A stretch of DNA of 64,000 nucleotides from Actinomycetes bacterium. GTDB lineage: Bacteria > Actinomycetota > Actinomycetes > Propionibacteriales > Nocardioidaceae. A program made the position numbers and the translations under genes. The notes beneath the pieces are model-generated. The model was not told the origin of the DNA. It ran no database searches and saw only the letters and a list, made by a program, of their open reading frames with translations. The DNA is taken from assembly GCA_023460975.1 (NCBI GenBank), contig JAEWOG010000011.1, positions 190,368 to 254,367 on the forward strand, read 5' to 3'. Shown here piece after piece: positions 1-8,381 of the stretch (position 1 is the first letter of the stretch; every line of letters begins with the position of its first letter).

Positions 1-1306
1 CGTCTGCGGTCGCGATTGCCTCCTCCCCGGTGCAGGCGATGAAGCGTACGGACGGACCCTCGCCGCCGCGCGAATACATGCGGCTGGGCGCCAGAGGGCC
101 GAATGACTGGTGGATCTGCTTGGTGTTGCGCAGGTTGTGGTCCAGCACCAGCGGCACCAGCGCCACCGGCGGGCGGCCGAACCGGGCAAAGATCCGCTGG
201 TTCTCGTCGGAGTAGACGAACAGCCCGCCCTCCTCCTCGTCCCGCAGCGAACGCAGCACCGGCGTCCACCACGAGTCGGCGAAGTCCTGAGCCTCGTCGA
301 CGATGACAGCGTCGTAGCGCTTGCCGTCAGGCAGCTCGGCAGCCAAGTTGGCCATCTCTGCGGGCAACTTCTCCTCCCAGAACTCGCTGTCCTGGCGGTC
401 GCCGTCAACAGCGCCCCACTGTTGCCCGAACGCGTGGAAGGTGCCGACGAACGCCGGCCGGTGACGCCTGTCCCAGCCGGCGACCTGGCGCTTGAGGTGC
501 TCAGCAAGGCCGATCGAGTAGCACAGCAGCGCGACCCGCTGTCCCTTCCGCGTCAGCTCCTTGGCCTGTTGCAGAGCCAGCACGGTCTTGCCACTGCCCG
601 CGCCGCCACGAACCTCGACCCGGTTGAGGAGGCGAGTGACCTGCAGGATCGTGGCCTGCTCCTGGGTGAGGCGATCGAACTCCGCGGCCCGGTCATCCGA
701 CTCGGCCACACGGTCGTACGCCACCGGGAACCGGCCCGCGACGATGTCCGCGAGCGCCTCGACGTCGTCATAGGTGGGCGCGCGCTGACCGTGCAACATC
801 CCCCACGCGTTGTCGCGGACACGCTGGCCGAGGTCGGCCAGGTCGTCCTTGTCATGCAGCGCCCACCGCGGCAGCTCAGGCACGATGAAGGACTCGTCGA
901 AGGAGCTGTACGGGACGACCACCCCGTGGCCCCACCCGACGCGGTGCCGCAGCCCTCCGTACGGGTGCTGCTCGACGTAGCGCTTCAGCGCGTGCTTGGC
1001 GCCGCGGGCCTGGTCAACCGGGCGGATGCGCGCCGGCTTCCCTTTGCGCTGCGTCCACCACGCGTGTCCCCCTTCGGCGGTGTCGTCCACCTCCACGTGC
1101 ACGCTGCCACCCTTGACCTCCAGCACCAACACCCCGACCTCGGGCATCAGGACCACGAGGTCGGCCTCGAAGTCCTTCTCCATGTCGGTGAGGCGCAGGT
1201 TGGCCAGGAGGACGTCGTCGGGGCCGAGCTGATCACGCAGGAGCTCCCACACCTTCTGCTCGGACGCCGTCGTGAAGGTGGGGGCTTCCGGGATCAAACG
1301 AGGCAT
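1..1306 (-). CDS. NERD nuclease-domain / superfamily I-like helicase protein (3' end outside window)
   Basis: The gene reads leftward from an ATG at 1306 (MPRLIPEAPTF) and is still open at the window edge, so about 435 N-terminal residues are visible. Residues about 45-65 (FEADLVVLMPEVGVLVLEVKGG) carry the acidic and E-x-K pattern of the NERD nuclease-related fold. A Walker A (GGAGSGKT) follows at about residues 230-239 and a Walker B (VIVDEAQDF) at about 331-340, as in UvrD/Rep-like helicases. A later segment (HNLRNTKQIHQSF) resembles a UvrD-type helicase motif. NERD plus helicase proteins are thought to act on DNA, and some sit in defence regions, but no function is proven here. The only neighbour visible is the unusual repeat array upstream. 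Confidence 0.85.
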   Translation of the reverse strand, partial: MPRLIPEAPTFTTASEQKVWELLRDQLGPDDVLLANLRLTDMEKDFEADLVVLMPEVGVLVLEVKGGSVHVEVDDTAEGGHAWWTQRKGKPARIRPVDQARGAKHALKRYVEQHPYGGLRHRVGWGHGVVVPYSSFDESFIVPELPRWALHDKDDLADLGQRVRDNAWGMLHGQRAPTYDDVEALADIVAGRFPVAYDRVAESDDRAAEFDRLTQEQATILQVTRLLNRVEVRGGAGSGKTVLALQQAKELTRKGQRVALLCYSIGLAEHLKRQVAGWDRRHRPAFVGTFHAFGQQWGAVDGDRQDSEFWEEKLPAEMANLAAELPDGKRYDAVIVDEAQDFADSWWTPVLRSLRDEEEGGLFVYSDENQRIFARFGRPPVALVPLVLDHNLRNTKQIHQSFGPLAPSRMYSRGGEGPSVRFIACTGEEAIATAD

Positions 1307-1370
1307 ACAGCGATCGTTTCAGGAACTGCTTCGGCACGCGCGGACTTGGCGAGAGTCGGGGTTCCTGCCT

Positions 1371-1538
1371 CGCGTCATACGAACCCGGCCACCCCGGCCC
1401 CCGCGTCATACAAACCCCGCCACCCCGCCCCCCGCGTCATACAACCCCGTACGTATACGTCGGCATTCGTATGACGCGGGACGCAGACCTGGCACTTCGT
1501 ATGACGCGGGGCCCCTGCGGACGCACTTCGTATGACGC
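1371..1538. repeat. Inverted array of six 12-14 nt motifs with about 31-nt period
   Basis: Three copies of GCGTCATACRAA-like sequence start at 1372, 1403 and 1434, exactly 31 nt apart. Three inverted copies, TTCGTATGACGC, start at 1466, 1496 and 1527. The axis is a perfect 10-bp palindrome, ACGTATACGT, at 1451-1460. The spacers are C-rich on the left arm and G-rich on the right, so the two arms could pair as one long hairpin. It fills most of the 262-bp gap between the 3' end of the tcyP-like gene and the start of the NERD/helicase gene. It could be a binding-site cluster or a structured terminator. Confidence 0.9.
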
Positions 1539-1568
1539 AGCACTCCAGCGCCCGCAGCCAGCGGCTAC

Positions 1569-2936
1569 TCAGGCAGCGACCGCATCCTCGGCCCAGGCAT
1601 CCGAGCCACGCTTGGAGTCGTACGTCTCCTGCTCGAGGATGCCTTCGCGCTTGGCCACGATCGTCGGTACGAGAGCCTGACCAGCGACGTTGACCGCCGT
1701 ACGGCCCATGTCGAGGATCGGGTCGATGGCGAGCAGCAGGCCGACGCCCTCGAGCGGGAGGCCCAGGGTCGACAAGGTCAGGGTGAGCATGACCGTGGCG
1801 CCCGTGACCCCGGCGGTGGCAGCGGAGCCAATCACCGAGACGAACGCAATGAGCACGTAGTCGGTGATCGACAGGTCAAGGCCGAAGAACTGAGCCACGA
1901 AGATCGCCGAGATCGCCGGGTAGATCGACGCGCACCCGTCCATCTTCGTCGTGGCGCCGAGCGGCACGGCGAAGGAGGCGTACGCCCGCGGCACACCCAG
2001 ATTGCGCTCGGTCACGGACTGGGTGACCGGCATGGTGCCGATCGAGCTCCGCGAGACGAAGGCCAGCGAGATCGCCGGCCAAGCGCCGGAGAAGAACTGC
2101 TTGACGCTGAGGCCGTTGAGGCGCAGGAGGATCGGGTAGACGCCGAAGATCACCAACGCCAGACCGACATAGATGGCCACCGAGAAGGTGCCCAGCGAGC
2201 CGAGAGCATCCCATCCGTACGTCGCGACGGCCTTGCCGAGCAGGCCGACCGTGGCGATCGGGGCGAGCAGGATGATCCACCACAGGACCTTCTGCACCAC
2301 GGCGAGCGCGGAGCGCACGAACCCCAGGAACGGCTCCGCCGCCTCACCGACCTTGAGGGTGGCGATGCCGACAGCGATCGCGACCACGAGGATCTGCAGC
2401 ACGTTGAAGCCGAGGCTCACCGAGCCGTCGGGGCCGGCGCTGGCCTGGATACCGAGGAAGTTGGCCGGCACGAGGCCGGTCAGGAAGTCGAGCCACGAGC
2501 CCGACGTGCCCGGCGCCGCGGCCGCGTCCGCCGTGACGCTGGTGTGCTTGCCGGGCTCGAGGACCAGGCCGAGCGCGATGCCGATGGACACCGCGATCAG
2601 GGCCGTGATCGCGAACCACATCAGCGTCTTCCACGCCAGGCGCGCGGCGCCAGTGACCTCGCGCAGGTTGGCGATGGAGGCGACGATCGCGAGGAACACG
2701 AGCGGCGGTACGACCGCCCGCAGCAGCGTCACGAAGGTGCTGCCCACGATGGTCAGCGTTTCGGTCAGCCAGTTCGGGTCGATGACGCCCGCCGCGTCGG
2801 TGCCGTCGGGGCCCATCTGCCTGGCAACGAGGCCGAGAAGGATGCCGAGGACCAGACCGATCAGGACCTGAACGCCGAAGGAGGGGAGCTTCACGCGACG
2901 CTTCGTGGGCGTCGGCTCAGCGGTGGTGGAACTCAT
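1569..2936 (-). CDS. tcyP: TcyP-like L-cystine/cation symporter (DAACS family)
   Basis: A 455-residue multi-pass membrane protein of the dicarboxylate/amino acid:cation symporter family. Within that family it matches L-cystine uptake protein TcyP better than glutamate or C4-dicarboxylate carriers: SRSS at 295-298, DGCASIYP at 333-340 where TcyP has NGCAGIYP, and DMGRTAVNV at 409-417, followed by an LEQETYDS tail like the LDQDTYN of Bacillus TcyP (compared from memory). It should import cystine in symport with a cation. The upstream leader peptide with a near-terminal Cys codon and the hairpin before the start codon fit control by cysteine supply. Substrate is inferred from sequence only. Confidence 0.82.
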   Translation of the reverse strand: MSSTTAEPTPTKRRVKLPSFGVQVLIGLVLGILLGLVARQMGPDGTDAAGVIDPNWLTETLTIVGSTFVTLLRAVVPPLVFLAIVASIANLREVTGAARLAWKTLMWFAITALIAVSIGIALGLVLEPGKHTSVTADAAAAPGTSGSWLDFLTGLVPANFLGIQASAGPDGSVSLGFNVLQILVVAIAVGIATLKVGEAAEPFLGFVRSALAVVQKVLWWIILLAPIATVGLLGKAVATYGWDALGSLGTFSVAIYVGLALVIFGVYPILLRLNGLSVKQFFSGAWPAISLAFVSRSSIGTMPVTQSVTERNLGVPRAYASFAVPLGATTKMDGCASIYPAISAIFVAQFFGLDLSITDYVLIAFVSVIGSAATAGVTGATVMLTLTLSTLGLPLEGVGLLLAIDPILDMGRTAVNVAGQALVPTIVAKREGILEQETYDSKRGSDAWAEDAVAA

Positions 2937-2961
2937 GAGGGTGGAGCCTTTCGGAGAACGC

Positions 2962-2992
2962 CCGACGGCACCCTGACAGGGCGTGCCGTCGG
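2962..2992 (-). promoter_or_regulatory. Hairpin between leader peptide and tcyP (candidate attenuator)
   Basis: In the leftward transcript CCGACGGCA (2992-2984) pairs perfectly with TGCCGTCGG (2970-2962), and an inner CCC/GGG extends the stem around a five-base loop. It lies 26-56 nt before the tcyP ATG and 54 nt after the leader-peptide stop codon. No U-tract follows, so it could work by translational coupling or by Rho-dependent attenuation. Structure is seen directly; function is inferred. Confidence 0.6.
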
Positions 2993-3045
2993 TCGACGAA
3001 CGGTGGGCGAAGGGGGCCCAGTCCGTACGGATCCGGGCGCGGGCC

Positions 3046-3135
3046 TCACCGACAGCGAGTGCTGTGAGTGCGCTGCAGGTCCACGACGAGGCGCCGCGTC
3101 AGCAGCGCGCCAGGAGTCGTGGGGTCGATACGCAC
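3046..3135 (-). CDS. Candidate 29-residue cysteine-type leader peptide upstream of tcyP
   Basis: A short frame on the tcyP strand starts at GTG 3135 (VRIDPTTPGALLTRR) and ends RRLVVDLQRTHSTRCR, with one Cys codon (TGT) two codons before the TGA. The RR-x-VDL-x-R-x-x-x-x-x-C pattern resembles the putative leader peptides found ahead of cysteine and sulfur genes in many actinobacteria. The start is uncertain: another GTG lies three codons upstream, and the GGGAA upstream of 3135 is very close. The position 109 bp before a cystine-type transporter, with a hairpin between, supports a cis-acting role rather than a free peptide function. Confidence 0.6.
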   Translation of the reverse strand: MRIDPTTPGALLTRRLVVDLQRTHSTRCR

Positions 3136-3328
3136 GTTTCCCACAACATCACGCGGCGCCACGAGATTCCGAAACAACGCCGGCGTGGGCGAGGTCACAG
3201 CGCTGCCGCCTCCCTCACCGAGCGGGCGCTCTACCCCCGCCATGTTGTGGATCGTCGCGCCGCCTCGTAGATCGCATCAACGACCTCCGGCGAATCAACT
3301 CCTCCCCGCTGCAAAACGCGGGATGCAG

Positions 3329-3363
3329 AACGGCCCGGCCCCCGTGAGGGGAACCGGGCCGTT
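3329..3363 (-). terminator. Hairpin terminator after nrdJ
   Basis: AACGGCCCGG and CCGGGCCGTT form a perfect 10-bp stem 15 nt past the nrdJ stop codon. There is no U-tract, which is common for actinobacterial terminators. The rest of 2937-3377 holds the leader peptide and hairpin listed separately. Confidence 0.8.
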
Positions 3364-3377
3364 GTGCGTTCAGACGA

Positions 3378-6230
3378 TCAGCTGCAACCAGAGGTGCTGC
3401 CGCAGCCCTCGCAGACGTAGCAAGAGCCGGCGGGACGCATCTTGGTGCCGCAGGTCATGCAGAGCGGGGAGTCGACGGCGGTGCCGGTGATCTTCTCCAG
3501 CAGCTCGGCGGAGGTGTGCACCTGGGCCGGGGCCGGCTTGGCCACCACAACCACCTCCTCCGCGGGAGCGGTGGACGCCTCGACCAGCTCGGCGGCCGAG
3601 CCGGTCTCCTCGACGATCGGCTCGTACGAACCGGTCTCGAGGTGACGCTGGCGCTCCTCAGCCGAGTAGATGCCGAGGGCCGCGCGCTCGTCGAAGGGCA
3701 GGTAGTCGAGCGCCAGACGACGGAAGATGTAGTCCATGATCGACTGGCTCATCCGGACGTCCGGGTCGTCGGTGAGACCGGCGGGCTCGAAGCGCAGGTT
3801 GGTGAACTTCGAGACGTAGGTCTCCAGCGGCACGCCGTACTGCAGGCCGATCGACACCGCGATCGAGAAAGCGTCCATCACACCGGCGAGGGTCGAGCCC
3901 TGCTTGCCGAGCTTGAGGAAGACCTCGCCCAGCTCGCCATCGTCGTGGGCGCCCGACGTCATGTAGCCCTCGGCACCGCCCACGGTGAACGACGTCGTAC
4001 GCGAGACGCGCGACTTCGGCAGACGCTTGCGGGTCGGGGCGTAGACCACCTTCTCGACGACCTTGGTCGCGGCCTCGTCGGCAGCGGCCGCGGCGTCGGC
4101 GGCGTCCTTCTTGGCCTTGCCGCCACCGTCAGCCAGGGGCTGGCCGACCTTGCAGTTGTCGCGGTAGACGGCGGTCGCCTTCAGCCCGAGCTTCCAGGAC
4201 TGCATGTAGACGTCCTCGATCTCCTCGACCGTGGCCGATTCCGGCAGGTTGACCGTCTTGGAGATGGCGCCCGACAGGAACGGCTGCGTGGCAGCCATCA
4301 TGCGGACGTGGCCCATCGGCTTGAGCGCGCGGGCGCCCATGGCGGTGTCGAAGATCTCGTAGTGCTCGGTCTTGAGACCGGGCGCGTCGATGACGTGGCC
4401 GTGCTCGGAGATGTAGTCGACGATCGCCTCGACCTGCTCGCCCTGGTAGCCGAGCTTGGTGAGCGCACGCGGAATCGTCTGGTTGACGATCTGCAGCGAG
4501 CCGCCGCCGACGAGCTTCTTGAACTTCACCAGCGAGAAGTCAGGCTCGATGCCCGTGGTGTCGCAGTCCATCATGAAGCCGATGGTGCCGGTGGGCGCGA
4601 GCACGGAGGCCTGCGCGTTGCGGAAGCCGAACTTGTCGCCGAGCTTGACGACGTCGGCCCATGCCTTCGACGCCAGCTTGTGGACGCGACCGTCCTCGGT
4701 GTGCAGCACCCGCACTTGGTCGTTGGCGGCCTGGTGCTTGCGCATCACCCGCTTGTGGGCGTCCGCGTTGCGGGCGTAGCCGGCGTACGGGCCGACGATG
4801 CCGGCGATCTCGGCGGAACGCTTGTAGGAGGTGCCGGTCATCAGCGAGGTGATGGCGGCGGCCATCGAGCGACCACCCTCGGAGTCGTAGCCCAGGCCCA
4901 TCGCCATCAGCAGGGCGCCAAGGTTGGCGTACCCGATGCCGAGCTGGCGGTAGTCGACCGTGGTCTTGCCGATCGCCTCGGTCGGGAAGTCCGCGAAGCA
5001 GATGGAGATGTCCATCGCGGTGATGATGAACTCGACGGCCTTCGCGAACAGCGCCGCGTCAAAGGTGTCGTCGTCCTTGAGGAACTTCAGCAGGTTGAGC
5101 GACGCCAGGTTGCACGAGGAGTTGTCGAGGGACATGTACTCGGAGCACGGGTTGGACGCGGTGATGCGGCCGGTCTCCGGGTTGGTGTGCCAGTCGTTGA
5201 TCGTGTCGTCGTACTGGAGGCCCGGGTCGGCGCACTCCCACGCGGCCTGCGAAATCTTGCGGAACAGGTCGCGGGCGTCGACGGTCTCGATGACCTCGCC
5301 GGTGCCACGGGACCGCAGACCGAACTCGGTGCCGTCCTCGACCGCGCGCATGAACTCGTCGCTGACGCGGACCGAGTTGTTGGCGTTCTGGTACTGGACG
5401 GAGGTGATGTCGGCACCGCCCAGGTCCATGTCGAAGCCAGCGTCACGCAGGGCGCGGATCTTGTCCTCCTCGCGCGCCTTCGTCGACACGAACTCCTCGA
5501 TGTCGGGGTGGTCGACGTCGAGCACGACCATCTTGGCCGCGCGGCGCGTGGCGCCACCCGACTTGATGGTGCCTGCGGACGCGTCGGCGCCGCGCATGAA
5601 GGAGACCGGGCCAGATGCCGTGCCGCCGGAGCTCAGCAGCTCCTTGGAGGAACGGATGCGGGAGAGGTTGAGGCCGGCACCGGAGCCGCCCTTGAAGATG
5701 AAGCCCTCTTCCTTGTACCAGTTGAGGATCGAGTCCATCGAGTCGTCCACGCTGAGGATGAAGCAGGCCGAGACCTGCTGCGGGGACGGCGTGCCGACGT
5801 TGAACCACACCGGGGAGTTGAAGGAGAAGTACTGGTTGACCAGCAGCCAGGTGAGCTCGTGCTCGAAGACCTCGGCGTCGGCGGCCGTGGCGAAGTATCC
5901 GTGGTCCTTGCCAGCCTGGGTGTAGGTCTTCACCACGCGGTCGATGAGCTGCTTGAGGCTCCACTCACGCACGTCGGTGCCCACGGCACCGCGGAAGTAC
6001 TTCGTCGTGACGATGGTGGACGCGTTGACCGACCAGAAGTCGGGGAACTCCACACCGCGCTGCTCGAAAACGGTCTCGCCGGTCTTCCAGTTGGTCTGGA
6101 CGACGTCGCGGCGCTCCCAGGTGATCTGGTCGTACGGGTGGGTGCCCTTGGTGCTGAAGACGCGCTCCAGCTTGAGGCCCTTCCCCTTGCGTGCGACTGC
6201 GCCGGTGCCGGTGCTCACCGTCTCGGTCAT
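3378..6230 (-). CDS. nrdJ: Vitamin B12-dependent (class II) ribonucleotide reductase
   Basis: A 950-residue adenosylcobalamin-dependent ribonucleotide reductase that makes deoxyribonucleotides with or without oxygen. The start is ATG 6230 (MTETVSTGTG), preceded by GAAGGAG; an in-frame extension upstream has no good ribosome site. The catalytic NPCSE is at 360-364, so C362 is the expected thiyl cysteine. C156 (SACF) and C373 (SSCN) match the redox pair, and the 11-residue spacing between C362 and C373 equals that in Thermotoga NrdJ. APTGTIGFMMDCDTTG follows. The C-terminus has paired cysteines (CMTCGTK, CYVCEGCG), as in NrdJ proteins with a reducing zinc-finger-like tail. It sits behind nrdR, its usual repressor. 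Confidence 0.97.
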   Translation of the reverse strand: MTETVSTGTGAVARKGKGLKLERVFSTKGTHPYDQITWERRDVVQTNWKTGETVFEQRGVEFPDFWSVNASTIVTTKYFRGAVGTDVREWSLKQLIDRVVKTYTQAGKDHGYFATAADAEVFEHELTWLLVNQYFSFNSPVWFNVGTPSPQQVSACFILSVDDSMDSILNWYKEEGFIFKGGSGAGLNLSRIRSSKELLSSGGTASGPVSFMRGADASAGTIKSGGATRRAAKMVVLDVDHPDIEEFVSTKAREEDKIRALRDAGFDMDLGGADITSVQYQNANNSVRVSDEFMRAVEDGTEFGLRSRGTGEVIETVDARDLFRKISQAAWECADPGLQYDDTINDWHTNPETGRITASNPCSEYMSLDNSSCNLASLNLLKFLKDDDTFDAALFAKAVEFIITAMDISICFADFPTEAIGKTTVDYRQLGIGYANLGALLMAMGLGYDSEGGRSMAAAITSLMTGTSYKRSAEIAGIVGPYAGYARNADAHKRVMRKHQAANDQVRVLHTEDGRVHKLASKAWADVVKLGDKFGFRNAQASVLAPTGTIGFMMDCDTTGIEPDFSLVKFKKLVGGGSLQIVNQTIPRALTKLGYQGEQVEAIVDYISEHGHVIDAPGLKTEHYEIFDTAMGARALKPMGHVRMMAATQPFLSGAISKTVNLPESATVEEIEDVYMQSWKLGLKATAVYRDNCKVGQPLADGGGKAKKDAADAAAAADEAATKVVEKVVYAPTRKRLPKSRVSRTTSFTVGGAEGYMTSGAHDDGELGEVFLKLGKQGSTLAGVMDAFSIAVSIGLQYGVPLETYVSKFTNLRFEPAGLTDDPDVRMSQSIMDYIFRRLALDYLPFDERAALGIYSAEERQRHLETGSYEPIVEETGSAAELVEASTAPAEEVVVVAKPAPAQVHTSAELLEKITGTAVDSPLCMTCGTKMRPAGSCYVCEGCGSTSGCS

Positions 6231-6318
6231 GGGTTCTCCTTCGAATCCCTCGTGATTGGTCCCCCATGACACTGCCAGTCGGGTCTGACAGTTCGGGGTG
6301 GTCGTGATGCTGAGTTGA

Positions 6319-6354
6319 GGCTCGGCAGGCAGCTTCCCCACTACCTGCCGAGCC
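6319..6354 (-). terminator. Hairpin between nrdR and nrdJ
   Basis: GGCTCGGCAGG and CCTGCCGAGCC make a perfect 11-bp stem starting nine bases past the nrdR stop codon. It lies inside the presumed nrdR-nrdJ operon, so it may lower read-through or mean that nrdJ has its own promoter in the 132-bp gap. No U-tract follows. Confidence 0.65.
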
Positions 6355-6362
6355 GACTGTGG

Positions 6363-6866
6363 TCAGCCAGAGGCTGAATCGGCGGCGGGACTCGCATGAG
6401 CCTGCTCGCCGGCGGTGACGCGGCGTTCCATCCGCAGCATCGAGATCTCGTCCTCGAAGTCGTCTGCCGACTCGAAGGCGCGGTAGACGCTCGCGAAGCG
6501 GAGGTATGCCACCTCGTCGAGCGCACGCAGTGGGGCCAGGATCGCGAGACCGACCTCGTGGGCCGGCACCTCGGCGATGCCACTCAGACGCAATGCGTCC
6601 TCGACCTCCTGGCCAAGACAGGCCAACTGGTCCTCGGTCACGGGACGACCCTTGCACGCCTTGCGGACGCCGGAGATCGCCTTGTCGCGGTTGAACGGCT
6701 CCGTGGCGCCCGAGCGCTTGAGGACCGTCAGTTGCATCTTCTCGACCGTCGTGAAGCGGCGGTCGCAGGCAGAGCAGGTACGACGACGACGGATCGCGCC
6801 GCCATCGTCGGAGACACGGCTGTCGAGGACCCTGGTGTCGGTGTGCCGGCAGTACGGGCAGTGCAT
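6363..6866 (-). CDS. nrdR: Transcriptional repressor NrdR
   Basis: A 167-residue NrdR, the ATP/dATP-sensing repressor of ribonucleotide reductase genes. The start is ATG 6866 (MHCPYC) behind GGGGGGA. The N-terminal zinc ribbon uses C3, C6, C31 and C34, and an ATP-cone follows at about 46-136 (VLKRSGATEPFNRDKAISGV). It lies directly upstream of nrdJ, as in Streptomyces. Two NrdR-box candidates at 7013-7058 suggest it regulates its own operon. Confidence 0.97.
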   Translation of the reverse strand: MHCPYCRHTDTRVLDSRVSDDGGAIRRRRTCSACDRRFTTVEKMQLTVLKRSGATEPFNRDKAISGVRKACKGRPVTEDQLACLGQEVEDALRLSGIAEVPAHEVGLAILAPLRALDEVAYLRFASVYRAFESADDFEDEISMLRMERRVTAGEQAHASPAADSASG

Positions 6867-7012
6867 CGGAGTCCCCCCTTCCGTGTGTGTCGCGACCGGA
6901 GCACGTCGATCCCACAGCCTCAGACGCCCCCGGGCGCCGCGGCGCCTGTGGAGGAATCGGATCTGTCTGTGGAGAACCGGACGTATCACTGTGAGTTTCG
7001 ATGGAGCCCTTG

Positions 7013-7058
7013 TGGACTACATGTGGAAAACCACACCGGTGTAACTACTAGATGTAGT
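7013..7058 (-). promoter_or_regulatory. Pair of candidate NrdR boxes
   Basis: The better site is ACTACTAGATGTAGT at 7044-7058, a 15-bp interrupted palindrome. A weaker second site, TGGACTACATGTGGA, is at 7013-7027. Their centres (7020 and 7051) are 31 bp apart, three helical turns, which is typical for paired NrdR boxes. A perfect palindrome, ACACCGGTGT, lies between them at 7032-7041. The pair is 150-190 bp upstream of nrdR. The remainder of the 395-bp gap to 7261 shows no other gene I can support. Confidence 0.55.
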
Positions 7059-7261
7059 GGTAACCGTACGTGGCGCGCACTAGACGCGCAACCCGAACCC
7101 CCGAAGAATCTCAGGCCCTGATCGACGGTTTCCAGAAACCCGCAGGTCAGTGCGGCAAAGAGCCTCGGCAACAGCCGGACCGGCCGGGCGTGTCGCCCGA
7201 CTGGGTGCCGCGGATGCCCGAATACCGCGCACGATTGGGCCGCATCGGCCACAATGAACCG

Positions 7262-7597
7262 ATGGCTGAAACGGGCAAACGAGCGGGTGCGCGACGCGCA
7301 GCACCGGCTCGGCGACCCTTCGACCGCGCGGCCCTGGGCCTCTGCGCGGGGATCACGCTGCTCGTGATCGCGTGGGGCTACTTGGTGTACGCCGCGATCG
7401 ACTTCGGCACGTCTGCGCGCGGGGGTACGGCGTCCGGCTGGGGCCTCATGGCGCTCGCCGCGATCGGCGCCATGGCCTGCCTCTTCTTTGGCCTCATGCT
7501 CGGCACCCGCCTCCTGTCCCGACTCGGAGTGATCGCCCCCGAGGAGGACCCGCCCAGCCAGTCCAACAGCCCGGGCGGCAAGCGCGCAGCTCGCTGA
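7262..7597 (+). CDS. Small two-helix membrane protein of unknown function
   Basis: A 111-residue protein (MAETGKRAGARR...) with a basic N-terminus and two hydrophobic segments at about 26-48 and 58-80, and a polar C-terminal tail ending GKRAAR. I do not recognise a family. The start is the ATG at 7262; there is no clear ribosome site and an upstream in-frame ATG at 7214 is possible. It is divergent from nrdR across the region with NrdR-box candidates, and convergent with the PKD-like gene. Confidence 0.6.
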   Translation: MAETGKRAGARRAAPARRPFDRAALGLCAGITLLVIAWGYLVYAAIDFGTSARGGTASGWGLMALAAIGAMACLFFGLMLGTRLLSRLGVIAPEEDPPSQSNSPGGKRAAR

Positions 7598-7616
7598 GGC
7601 CCGCAGCATCGGCGAG

Positions 7617-8381
7617 TCAGTGCACCAGCACCGGCCGAGCTTCGAGCGCCGTCAACGTGACCGCCGGCCCCGCCACCGTGTGGGCGCCTGGCAACGGGAA
7701 CGGCCCCTCACCATCGACCCAGTACTGACCGGCATAGGTGACCTCCACGCTCGCGGCGTACTCACCCTTGCTCACATAACGGTGCGCCGCCACCGGATCC
7801 CCATCACTGCCCGGCGACACCGACCGAGCCCGCCCACCGTCGCCGAAGTCGAACCCGAACGCCACGGGAGTCGCCACGAGGCGCACCCGCAATCCCCCAA
7901 GATCAACCGCATGCTCCTGCGGTCCCCTCACCCCCGCCGCAAAGAACAGCGTCTCCCCGTTCACCAGCACCTCACCACCCGACGGCAGCACCCCCAACGA
8001 CGCCGCCGGCCAGTCATAGGCCCTGAACTCCTCGATCACATCCTGCTCAGAGACAACCTCACCGCTCTGGCAGTAGTCGCCAACATCGCGGCCGGCCTCG
8101 AAGACGTCGTACAGGTATCCCACAACGGGTCCCCACACGCACTGGTACGGCTCCTTGCAAATTCCACGGTTTGAGCAGTGAAGCCGGAGCGTGAGCTCAC
8201 GTCCTGACGCAACGCTCGACGCAAACTCATCATGACCCCATCGGCAATCAGCGGCGGCGTACTGCCAGTAGAGTTCCGCGCACCCACTGGACACCTGCGT
8301 GGCACCCGCAGAACCCACTGAACTAACGTGCGCCAGCCCAGCCAACAGCAGGCACAGCACCACGCGCACGGAGGCCCTCAT
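7617..8381 (-). CDS. Secreted PKD-like domain protein of unknown function
   Basis: A 254-residue protein with an N-terminal signal peptide (MRASVRVVLCLLLAGLAHVSS). Residues about 175-230 include AFGFDFGDGG and AHRYVSKGEYAASVEVTY, the pattern of a PKD-type beta-sandwich. Several cysteines in the first half (for example CSNRGICKEPYQC) suggest disulfides, which fits export. The ATG at 8381 overlaps the stop codon of the upstream lipoprotein gene (ATGA), so the two are probably translated together. The function is unknown. Confidence 0.75.
   Translation of the reverse strand: MRASVRVVLCLLLAGLAHVSSVGSAGATQVSSGCAELYWQYAAADCRWGHDEFASSVASGRELTLRLHCSNRGICKEPYQCVWGPVVGYLYDVFEAGRDVGDYCQSGEVVSEQDVIEEFRAYDWPAASLGVLPSGGEVLVNGETLFFAAGVRGPQEHAVDLGGLRVRLVATPVAFGFDFGDGGRARSVSPGSDGDPVAAHRYVSKGEYAASVEVTYAGQYWVDGEGPFPLPGAHTVAGPAVTLTALEARPVLVH

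Noticed and set aside
110..1474. Long open frame on the plus strand across the NERD/helicase gene
   Set aside because: It is an antisense shadow: the minus-strand frame has NERD and helicase motifs, while this translation has no recognisable domain and is rich in repeated Arg/Leu/Val.
1371..1538. attachment site or CRISPR-like array at the 31-nt repeats
   Set aside because: No integrase or cas gene is present and half of the copies are inverted, so neither fits.
3516..6269. A 917-codon plus-strand open frame opposite nrdJ
   Set aside because: High GC leaves antisense frames open. The minus strand carries NrdJ catalytic motifs, and this translation is low-complexity Val/Leu/Gly/Arg.
6231..6362. 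Cobalamin riboswitch before nrdJ
   Set aside because: The 132-bp gap has no B12-box-like core that I can recognise and is short for this riboswitch class.
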